This document shows, piece by piece, positions 51,978 to 59,212 of a DNA stretch of 64,000 bases. The notes under the pieces are model-generated. The model ran no database searches, was not told where the DNA came from, and saw nothing but the letters and a program-made list of their open reading frames with translations. The stretch comes from Skermanella rosea (GTDB lineage Bacteria; Pseudomonadota; Alphaproteobacteria; Azospirillales; Azospirillaceae), in contig NZ_CP086111.1 of NCBI RefSeq assembly GCF_016806835.2, forward strand, positions 4,643,471 to 4,707,470. The letters are read 5' to 3'. The position numbers and the translations under genes are program-made. The first letter of the stretch is position 1; each line of letters opens with the position of its first letter.

Positions 51978-52915
51978 TCGGCCAGTTTCAGGGCGAAGAA
52001 GCGGTACATGCGCAGCCCGCCCTGCAGTGCGGCGACGCGCCGCGCCCAGAGCTCGACCTCCTCGACCACCGCCAGCTTGGTCTCTTGGTCCATGCTGTGC
52101 TTCTCCAGGAACTCGGTCAGCGACTGGATGGCGGCCAGGATCAGCACCCGGTGGGCGTCGGTGACGTCCTCGGTGATGCGGATGTCCAGGTTGCGCTGCT
52201 GGAGCGAATTGACCGTCTTGGCGACCGTCAGCGGGAACGGCTCCAGCGGTTCCTTCGCCAGCCATTCCTTCACGGCCGGCGAGCGCGGCTCGTCCTTCTC
52301 GAAGACATAGTCGGTGAAAAGGAGCTGCCCGCGCGGCTTCAGGCTCATCTCGATGCCGTCGCACAGGTTCTCCCGGTCCTTGATGCAGAAGAACGCCTCC
52401 TTGGCGAAGATGCAGTCGAACCGCTTCGGATGCCGGAAATTCTCGGGGTCGTAATGGGTGACCGTCGCCTGCTTGGCCATGCCGGCCTTGACCGAGCGCT
52501 CCATCCCCTCCTTCGCGAGGACGGGGGACGGCTCCAGCCCGGTGACCCAGCAGCCGTACTGGGCCGCCATCTTGCGCGCAGCACCCCCCAGGCCGGCCGC
52601 CAGGTCGAGCACGCTCATCGCCGGGTTCAGCCCCAGCGGCTTGACCAGGTCCGGTATGTAGTCCTCGCCCCCCGGCGAGGTGAAGCCTTCGCCCCACAGC
52701 TTCTCGACCACGCCGACCCGGGTCGCGGACCAGAGCGGCTTGCCGAAGCGGGAATTGACGCCGGGCATCGCCGGCCTGGGCGCCGCGGGAGCGGCCGGCG
52801 CGGCTGCCGCCGGTTCCGGCGCTGCGTCCGCCTTGCCCTCGGGCAGGTCATAGCCTTCCCACCAGGCAAGCAGACGCTTCTTCCAGGGCTTACCGGTCGC
52901 CGAGGCTTCGCTCAT
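51962..52915 (-). CDS. SAM-dependent methyltransferase
   Basis: The 317-residue protein has a Pro/Ala-rich N-terminal leader (about 50 residues) and a Rossmann methyltransferase core: SVLDLAAGLGGAARKMAAQYGCWVTGLEPS (motif I), FDCIFAKEAFFCIKDRENLCDGI and LLFTDYVF. It resembles the sterol/phosphoethanolamine methyltransferase group. A helical C-terminal domain (SLTEFLEKHSMDQETKLAVVEEVELW) is specific to this alphaproteobacterial set. The substrate is unknown. It is single, divergent from the kinase gene at 53226. Confidence 0.85.
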   Translation of the reverse strand: MSEASATGKPWKKRLLAWWEGYDLPEGKADAAPEPAAAAPAAPAAPRPAMPGVNSRFGKPLWSATRVGVVEKLWGEGFTSPGGEDYIPDLVKPLGLNPAMSVLDLAAGLGGAARKMAAQYGCWVTGLEPSPVLAKEGMERSVKAGMAKQATVTHYDPENFRHPKRFDCIFAKEAFFCIKDRENLCDGIEMSLKPRGQLLFTDYVFEKDEPRSPAVKEWLAKEPLEPFPLTVAKTVNSLQQRNLDIRITEDVTDAHRVLILAAIQSLTEFLEKHSMDQETKLAVVEEVELWARRVAALQGGLRMYRFFALKLADGSEG

Positions 52916-53225
52916 CTCCCAAACATCGTCCTGAATGCGGCATGGAACAGCCGCGGCGCGGACCGCCGACGGCGCTACCCTCGTAGCATGATGCCGTTAA
53001 ACGCCGGTTAAGGGGAATTGGAAGCTTTTCTGGAAAGCCGGGAGCGGATCGTCCCGGAGCGGCAAAAGAACGCGCCGAACTTTCATACTATAACCATAGG
53101 GTGTTAACATAGGAGCGCCAACCTTTCTCTAGGTTGCTTTTTGGTTTCATGTTACCTGATGATGATCATAAGGCCCCTGAAAGGCTCGAGAAAGTCGGGG
53201 TCCAAACAGTCATCCCTGTGTCTGA
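52916..53225. other. intergenic, divergent promoter region
   Basis: The 310-base gap separates the methyltransferase gene and the GAF kinase gene, so it must contain promoters for both. From 53090 to 53160 it becomes AT-rich (ACTATAACCATAGGGTGTTAAC and neighbouring T-runs). I see no full sigma-70, sigma-54 or EcfG-type promoter, no RNA gene and no open frame worth calling. Confidence 0.4.
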
Positions 53226-54455
53226 ATGATCCATCCGCCATGCACCGGCCGGAAGCGCTCCGAAACCGAAGGCTTTCCCGCCATCGTTCCTCCGCTGCCG
53301 TTGAACGAGCCGAAACGGCTTGAAACCCTGCGGCGCTACGCGTTGCTCGACACGCCGCCGGAGGCCGCCTATGACCGGATGACACGTCTGGCCGCCCGGA
53401 TGCTCGGCACCCCGGTCTCGCTGATCAGCCTGCTCGACGAAAGCCGGCAGTGGTTCAAGTCGCGCCACGGCTTCGACACGCCGTGGACCGGGCGCGACCT
53501 GGCTTTCTGCTCCTACACCATCCTCCAGGACGACGTCATGGTGGTCGCCGACGCGCTCCAGGACGAGCGGTTCGCCCGGAACGCGCTGGTGACGGACGAT
53601 CCCGGCATACGGTTCTACGCGGGCGTGCCCCTCCGGACCTCCGGCGACCTGGCATTCGGGTCCCTGTGCGTCATCGACAACGTTCCCCGGCACGATTTCG
53701 GGGACGAGGAGAAGGCGATCCTGCGGGATCTGGCCGCCATGGTGATGCACGAGATCGAGGCCCGCCACGCGGCCGACGTCGCGGCCCGGGAGATCGAGGA
53801 ACGCCGCAAGGCGGAGCGCGCGCTCGCCGCGGCGCTGGAGGAGAAGGAGACCCTGCTGCGCGAGATCCACCACCGGGTCAAGAACAACCTCCAGAGCCTG
53901 TGGGGCCTGCTCCAGATCGAGAAGTCGAAGCTGGCCGACGGCCATGCCAGGGAGCGGATGGACGCGGTCAGCCAGCGGATCAGCGTGATGGGCAGCATCC
54001 ACCAGCAGCTCTATACCTCGCCCGACCTCTCCCGGATCGACCTCGCCGCCCATATCGAGGAGCTGTGCCGCGGCCTCATGGACCTGCACGGCCGGCACGA
54101 CCGCGTCAGGATCCTGATCGAGGCGGATCCCCTGGAATGCACCCTCGATACCGCGATCCCCCTGGGCCTGATCGCGAACGAGGTGATCTCCAACAGCCTG
54201 AAGCACGCCTTTCCGGGGGAGCGGGACGGCACGGTGCGGGTGAGGCTGCGCCGCCTGTCCGATGCCGCACACCCCGACGGGCTGACGGAACTGCTGCTCG
54301 CCGACGACGGCGTCGGCATGCCGCGGGCCGCCGGGGGCGAGGACCAGGGAGGCATCGGCATGATCCTGATCCGCGCCCTCGCCGCCCAGATCGGCGCCGG
54401 CGTCTCGGTCGAGCACGACCCCGGCCTCGCGATCCGGATCCGCTTCGCCGAATGA
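53226..54455 (+). CDS. GAF-domain histidine kinase (HisKA_2/HWE type)
   Basis: The 409-residue cytoplasmic protein starts with a GAF domain (about 30-170: RLETLRRYALLDTPPEAAYDRMTRLAARMLGTPVSLISLLDESRQWFKS, FGSLCVIDN). A short coiled coil follows, then HisKA_2 with LLREIHHRVKNNLQSLWGLL (His215-His216) and a HATPase with LGLIANEVISNSLKHAF, DDGVGMP and IGMILIRALAAQIG. This class often feeds the general stress response or light/redox pathways in alphaproteobacteria. No response regulator is adjacent. The start is the ATG at 53226. Confidence 0.88.
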   Translation: MIHPPCTGRKRSETEGFPAIVPPLPLNEPKRLETLRRYALLDTPPEAAYDRMTRLAARMLGTPVSLISLLDESRQWFKSRHGFDTPWTGRDLAFCSYTILQDDVMVVADALQDERFARNALVTDDPGIRFYAGVPLRTSGDLAFGSLCVIDNVPRHDFGDEEKAILRDLAAMVMHEIEARHAADVAAREIEERRKAERALAAALEEKETLLREIHHRVKNNLQSLWGLLQIEKSKLADGHARERMDAVSQRISVMGSIHQQLYTSPDLSRIDLAAHIEELCRGLMDLHGRHDRVRILIEADPLECTLDTAIPLGLIANEVISNSLKHAFPGERDGTVRVRLRRLSDAAHPDGLTELLLADDGVGMPRAAGGEDQGGIGMILIRALAAQIGAGVSVEHDPGLAIRIRFAE

Positions 54456-54471
54456 CGCCGGCCCCGCCCGC

Positions 54472-55083
54472 TCACTTCCGGGCCGACGCCCGTCTGATCC
54501 CGGCGGCGATGTCCCGGCTCAGCGCGTTCAGCGCCCGGTTCATGGCGGCGACGGTTGCCTCGATGCCCTCGCCCTCGACCGGTTCGACGTACCGCGCCCG
54601 GGCGCCCGCCCGCTCCGCCTCGGTCTGCGCGTCGAGCACGCTCCAGTAGGCGTTCAGCACGGCGTCGCCGGACGCGTCCCGCTCGAACGAGGTGACGTCG
54701 AGGGTGACGGTGTAGGTCAGCTGTTCGCGCCGGCGCAGCGGCAGCACGAAGACATTGTCGCTGGGCAGCAGGCCCCGCAGGTTGTCAGCCACCACGCGGG
54801 TGACGTCGCCCTGGAGCCGCTGGCCCCAGCGGTCGCCCTGGCTGACCTGGATCGTGTTGGCGCCGGACCGGGTCACGATCTCCGGCCGGTCCAGGTATTC
54901 GGGAATGTTGGCCTGCTCGACCCCGACCGCCGGGCCACGCGCGGCGGCCGGCGATCCCGGCCCGGTCGCGGCTTCGCGCGGCAGGGAACTCAGGACATGC
55001 AGGTCGGGGGGCGGCAGCGTCGCGGCGCAGGCGGCCACCAGCGGGACCAGCAGCGCCAGCAATCCCAGTCGAAAGCGTCTCAT
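54472..55083 (-). CDS. pqiC: PqiC-like lipoprotein, ABC-type transport auxiliary
   Basis: The 203-residue protein has a lipoprotein signal sequence with lipobox VAAC at about residue 19. It then has the PqiC/DUF330 domain (VGVEQANIPEYLDRPEIVTRSGANTIQVSQGDRWGQRL, LPSDNVFVLPLR, YTVTLDVTSFERD). The partner MCE protein bridges the periplasm; the lipoprotein would be anchored at the outer membrane. It is the last gene of the Mla-like operon, three bases after mlaD. Confidence 0.88.
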   Translation of the reverse strand: MRRFRLGLLALLVPLVAACAATLPPPDLHVLSSLPREAATGPGSPAAARGPAVGVEQANIPEYLDRPEIVTRSGANTIQVSQGDRWGQRLQGDVTRVVADNLRGLLPSDNVFVLPLRRREQLTYTVTLDVTSFERDASGDAVLNAYWSVLDAQTEAERAGARARYVEPVEGEGIEATVAAMNRALNALSRDIAAGIRRASARK

Positions 55084-55086
55084 GGT

Positions 55087-56073
55087 CTATCTCCCCAGCA
55101 GCAGGGCGTTGGGATTGCGCTCCAGCGTCTCGGCGAAGCTGCGCAGCGAGCGCGAGGCCAGCGACAGGTTGCGCATCGACGTCTCCAGGTCGGAGCGGAC
55201 GGGCGAGTTGCGGGCAACCAGCTCGTTGGTGTTGCCCAGCATCGTCTGGGCCTGGGATACCGCCTGCTCGACGCTCTCCGACGTGGTGCGCAGGGACGTC
55301 ACCAGCGGCCCGAACTCCCGGTTGGCGGTGCCGACCAGCCCCTGGAGCTCGGCCATGGTGGCCTGGAGATCCTGCTGCACCTGGGCCAGTGTGTCCGACC
55401 CCGTGGTGAAGGTGCTGCGGGCCGCGGCCATGGTGGTCTCGAACTCGCGCATGCCGCCGGCCATGGCCGCCAGGGCCTCGCCGATCTCGGGCGAGGACAG
55501 CAGCTTGTCCACGTTGGTCAGGGTGTTCATCGCCGTCGCGACCATGTCCTGGATCGGCAGCTGCTCGATGTTGCGCCGGACCACGTCCAGGGTGGACGGG
55601 ATCGCCGGGATCTCCGCCACGTCGGTATCGCCGCCGACCAGCGTGGCCGGGGTGTCGGGCAGCAGGTCCAGCTCGACCATCAGCTGCTGGGTCACGTAGC
55701 TCTGGAAGACGAGCTGGGCGCGCAACCCCCGCTCGACCATGGTTTCGTAGCTGATGTCCGGCTGCTCGCCATCGGGCAGCCCCGCCCATTTCATCCGGTC
55801 CCGGTCGAACTCGATATAGGTCGGGATGCGGGCGGTCAGGTCCTGGCTGTCGATCACCAGGTCCACCCGGGTCACCGAGCCGACCCGGACGCCGCGGAAA
55901 TTGACCGGCGCCCCGACATACAGCCCGTTGACCGATCCGTCGAAATAGATCACCGCCGGCGCCAGGCGTTGGTTCAGGATGCCGCTGCCCAGCGCCACCA
56001 GGGCGGTGACGAACAGGGCGATGGCGCCGAGCACGAACAGGCCGATCAGGCGTGGATTCGCCTTTCTCTTCAT
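55087..56073 (-). CDS. mlaD: MCE-domain protein (MlaD-like)
   Basis: The 328-residue protein has one N-terminal transmembrane helix (LIGLFVLGAIALFVTALVALGSG) and a periplasmic MCE domain (VIYFDGSVNGLYVGAPVNFRGVRVGSVTRVDLVID). A long alpha-helical tail of about 150 residues follows, rich in TMAELQGLV/TSLRTTSESVEQAV heptads. MCE proteins form hexameric rings that carry phospholipids between membranes. The longer helical part suggests a needle-like channel to the outer membrane, as in PqiB/YebT-like systems. Operon partners are MlaE, MlaF and PqiC. Confidence 0.9.
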   Translation of the reverse strand: MKRKANPRLIGLFVLGAIALFVTALVALGSGILNQRLAPAVIYFDGSVNGLYVGAPVNFRGVRVGSVTRVDLVIDSQDLTARIPTYIEFDRDRMKWAGLPDGEQPDISYETMVERGLRAQLVFQSYVTQQLMVELDLLPDTPATLVGGDTDVAEIPAIPSTLDVVRRNIEQLPIQDMVATAMNTLTNVDKLLSSPEIGEALAAMAGGMREFETTMAAARSTFTTGSDTLAQVQQDLQATMAELQGLVGTANREFGPLVTSLRTTSESVEQAVSQAQTMLGNTNELVARNSPVRSDLETSMRNLSLASRSLRSFAETLERNPNALLLGR

Positions 56074-56104
56074 GGAAATCTCCCGGCGGAAAACGGCTTC
56101 GTCC

Positions 56105-56914
56105 TCATGGCTGGGCCTCCTCGAGCTCGCCGCGGCTCAGGAAATCCCGAACCGAGCGGTGGCGGCTGTGCTCCCGCAGGCGCCGGGGATCGCCCCCGTC
56201 GATCGCGGTGCGGCTCTCGGCGTCCAGGAAGACGGAATTGTTCGCGATGGCGAAGATGCTGGCCAGCTCGTGGCTGACGATCACGACGGTGGCGCCCAGG
56301 CTGTCGCGCAGCTCCAGGATCAGGTCGTCCAGCCGGCGCGAGCTGAGCGGGTCGAGCCCGGCCGACGGCTCGTCGAAGAACAGGATGTCGGGGTCGAGCG
56401 CGATCGCCCGCGCGAGGCCGGCGCGCTTGCGCATGCCGCCGCTGATCTCCGAAGGATAGAAGTCCTCGAACCCGGCGAGCCCGACCAGGGCCAGCTTGAG
56501 CGACACCAGCTCGGCGATCTCGGCGGGCTTGAGTTTGGTGTACTGGGACAGCGGCACCGACACGTTCTCGGCCAGCGTCATCGAGCTCCACAGCGCGCCG
56601 CTCTGGAACAGCACGCCGAAGCGCCGGCTCATCACCGCCCGCCGCTCCAGGTCCGCGGCGGTGAAGCTCTCGCCGTCGTAGCGGATGTCGCCGGCCGCCG
56701 GCTCGACCAGGCCGATCATGTGCTTCAGCAGGGTGCTCTTGCCGCAGCCGCTGGCGCCCATGATCACGAAGATGTCGCCGGTCGGCACCTGGAAGCTGAC
56801 GTCGCGCTGGACGACGAAACCGTCGAAGGCCATGGTCAGCCCCTCCACGGTGATCCTGGGCGCGGCTTTCCCCGGCCGGGATTCACTGGGCCGATCGGCC
56901 CCGGGATCGCTCAT
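56105..56914 (-). CDS. mlaF: phospholipid-transport ABC ATPase (MlaF-like)
   Basis: The 269-residue ATPase has Walker A GASGCGKSTLL, Q-loop region (RFGVLFQSGALWSSMTLAENV), signature EISGGMRKRAGLARAIALDPDILFFDEPSAGLDPLSS, and the switch His in VIVSHELASIF. It drives the MlaE permease and powers MCE-dependent lipid movement. It has only one gap base to the permease gene and precedes mlaD. Confidence 0.93.
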   Translation of the reverse strand: MSDPGADRPSESRPGKAAPRITVEGLTMAFDGFVVQRDVSFQVPTGDIFVIMGASGCGKSTLLKHMIGLVEPAAGDIRYDGESFTAADLERRAVMSRRFGVLFQSGALWSSMTLAENVSVPLSQYTKLKPAEIAELVSLKLALVGLAGFEDFYPSEISGGMRKRAGLARAIALDPDILFFDEPSAGLDPLSSRRLDDLILELRDSLGATVVIVSHELASIFAIANNSVFLDAESRTAIDGGDPRRLREHSRHRSVRDFLSRGELEEAQP

Positions 56915-56915
56915 G

Positions 56916-58082
56916 TCAGATCCCCAGCAGGTTGGTCATGACGGCGAAGACCGCGTCGACCACGATGATGAACACGATCGAGGTCACCACCGCCGAGGTG
57001 GCGGCGACGCCGACGGCCTGGGCGCTGCGTCCGGCCTGCATGCCGCGGAGAGCCCCGGCATAGGCGACCAGCATGCCGAACACGATGCTCTTGACGAAAC
57101 CCACCCAGAAGTCGGTCATGCTCAGCGCGCCGACGGTCTGGATGATGTAGGCGTTGCCGGACAGGCCCAGCATGGCGACGCCGACGATGTAGCCGCCCAG
57201 CAGGCCCAGGAAACAGGAATAGATGAACAGCAGCGGCATCATCAGCGCCAGCGCCAGCACCCGGGGCAGAACCAGGAAGTCGATCGGCGAGATGCCGATG
57301 GTCGACAGCGCGTCGATCTCCTCGTTGCCCTGCATGGTGCCGAGCTGGGCGGCATAGGCGGCGCCGGTCCGGCCGGCCAACACGATCGCCGTCATCAGGG
57401 CGGCCATCTCGCGGGTCATGGCGAGGCCGACCAGGTTGGCGACATAGATGTCCGCGCCGAACTGCTGGAGCTGGATCGCGCCGACGAAGGCGACGGTCAG
57501 CCCGACCAGCAGCGAGACGATGGTGACGATCGGCAGCGCCTGCGCCCCGGCATCCTCGATCGCCTGCAGGAAATCGACCCGGCGGAAGCGGGCGCGCCCG
57601 ACCAGCATCCGGCCGAGCCCCAGCATGATCTCGCCCAGGAAGCTGACCGCCTGGTCGGCGCCGCGCAGGTTGTCCAGCACGGCGCGCCCGACCCTGACCG
57701 TCAGCGGCGCGGCGCCGCCGCCGCGCGCCGCGTCCGCCTTGACCGGCACCGCGCGGGCCAGGGCGATCAGCCGCACTATGCCCGGCGGCAGACCTCCGGC
57801 GTCGAACCCGACGTCGCGGGCGGCGCACAGGTCGCGCACCTTCAGCAGATAGCTGACCAGGGCGCTGTCCCAGCCCCGCAGGCCGCCGTCCTCGCAGGCC
57901 AGCATGCGGACCCGGTCCCCGTCGAGCAGCGCCTCGACGTCGGACGTCCCGGCAAGGCCGTTCGCGATACGCCAGTCCCCGGACAGCACGAGCGTCAGCC
58001 GCCCGGCATCGCCGGGGCGCAATTCCACCGCGTTGCCCCGGTCGTCGTCCCGGGACCTGTCCTGCCTGGTAACCGCCGTCAT
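56916..58082 (-). CDS. mlaE: MlaE-family permease with N-terminal STAS-like domain
   Basis: The 388-residue protein carries a STAS-like domain (about 20-120: RLTLVLSGDWRIANG, SYLLKVRDLCAARDVGFDAGGLPPG) and the MlaE fold with five or six helices (ALPIVTIVSLLVGLTVAFVGAIQLQQFGADIYVANLVGLAMTREMAALMTAIVLAGRTGAAYAAQLGTMQGNEEIDAL). The STAS-MlaE fusion is typical of alphaproteobacteria, where E. coli has a separate MlaB. It is the first gene of the operon. Confidence 0.92.
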   Translation of the reverse strand: MTAVTRQDRSRDDDRGNAVELRPGDAGRLTLVLSGDWRIANGLAGTSDVEALLDGDRVRMLACEDGGLRGWDSALVSYLLKVRDLCAARDVGFDAGGLPPGIVRLIALARAVPVKADAARGGGAAPLTVRVGRAVLDNLRGADQAVSFLGEIMLGLGRMLVGRARFRRVDFLQAIEDAGAQALPIVTIVSLLVGLTVAFVGAIQLQQFGADIYVANLVGLAMTREMAALMTAIVLAGRTGAAYAAQLGTMQGNEEIDALSTIGISPIDFLVLPRVLALALMMPLLFIYSCFLGLLGGYIVGVAMLGLSGNAYIIQTVGALSMTDFWVGFVKSIVFGMLVAYAGALRGMQAGRSAQAVGVAATSAVVTSIVFIIVVDAVFAVMTNLLGI

Positions 58083-58212
58083 TGCACTCCGTCCGGGCTC
58101 GGGCCGGCAGGCCGTGAGCCGGGCGCCTTCCGTTTCGTCCGGTTAATCTGAACGAAGGAGGTGGACGCCGATTTGTTCCCGGGAACCGAGAAAAGCCACA
58201 GGGCGGCGCGGG

Positions 58213-59106
58213 TCAGCGGGCGCATAGTTCGGCCGTGGTCGCCGTGGGCAACTCGGCCGCGGAAATGCCGAACCGCGCCACCACGTCCAGATGCTCCGGC
58301 GTGCCCAGGAACGATCGCAGCTCCCGGTCGAACGCCTCGACCAGATCGGCGTCCTCCCTGCGGAAGCCGAAGGCGCCGTGCTCGGCGGGTCCGGCGGCCT
58401 GCCGGGCCGTCGGCCGGAACGGCTGCGCCACCTCCAGGATCTTCGGATCGCGCTCCACCACGGCCCTGACGGCGGGCGCCGCGGCCGCCAGGGCGTCGAC
58501 CCTGCCGGTCACCACCCCGCGCGCGGCGGCGGCCACGTCGGGGAAGATTACGAGCTGGCTGTCGCGGATGCCCGCCGCCCGGACCAGGGTCCGCTCGACC
58601 GTCCCGGCCACGACGCCCAGCCGGACCGAAGGGTCCCTGGCGATGTCGTCGTAGCCGTGGATGTCGCGGGGGTTGCCGGCACGCACCGCCAGCCCCCTGC
58701 CCAGATCATTGACGGCGCGGTAGGTCGGTGAGGAGAACGCGATCTGCCGGCAGCGCTCCGGCACGATATACATGCCGGATGCGATGACGTCGAAGCGTCC
58801 GGCCTTCAGGCCGCGGATCAGCGCGCCGAACTCCACCTCCACCGCCCGGATCTCCCGCACTCCCATCCGCGCGAAGACCCGGCGGGCGACCTCCGGGGCC
58901 TCGCCCGTGACGCGCCCGTCCGGCAGGCGGTACGAGAAGGGCGGCATCGGCGCGTAGCCGATCCGGACCGCCCGCGTTTCCAGGATCCGGTCCAGGGTCT
59001 CCCCGGCCCGGGACGAGGCCATCGGCAGCATCGCGCCGAGAAGGATCAGCAGGAATGCCGCGGTCAGCCCGCCGGGCCGGCAACGGGTCACAATCATCGT
59101 TCCCAC
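58213..59106 (-). CDS. periplasmic solute-binding protein, family 3
   Basis: The 297-residue protein has a signal peptide (about 35 residues, TAAFLLILLGAMLPMASSRAGET). The SBP_bac_3 fold follows: VRIGYAPMPPFSYRLPDGRVTGEAPEVARRVFARMG, RFDVIASGMYIVPERCRQIAFS, VRLGVVAGTVERTLVRAAGI, and a late AFGFRREDADLVEAFDREL. It resembles ectoine- or polar-amino-acid-binding proteins (EhuB type). No permease or ATPase genes adjoin it, so it may serve a distant transporter or a sensory role with the hybrid kinase next door. The start could also be three codons later. Confidence 0.88.
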   Translation of the reverse strand: MGTMIVTRCRPGGLTAAFLLILLGAMLPMASSRAGETLDRILETRAVRIGYAPMPPFSYRLPDGRVTGEAPEVARRVFARMGVREIRAVEVEFGALIRGLKAGRFDVIASGMYIVPERCRQIAFSSPTYRAVNDLGRGLAVRAGNPRDIHGYDDIARDPSVRLGVVAGTVERTLVRAAGIRDSQLVIFPDVAAAARGVVTGRVDALAAAAPAVRAVVERDPKILEVAQPFRPTARQAAGPAEHGAFGFRREDADLVEAFDRELRSFLGTPEHLDVVARFGISAAELPTATTAELCAR

Positions 59107-59212
59107 GACTTATACAATTCAAGGGTGGTTGACTTGCGCATCATAGTGCCATCATTGATAGCGCCGCCATTACCCAAGTTAACCAACAAAGGATAGGAAC
59201 CAGCCGCAACCC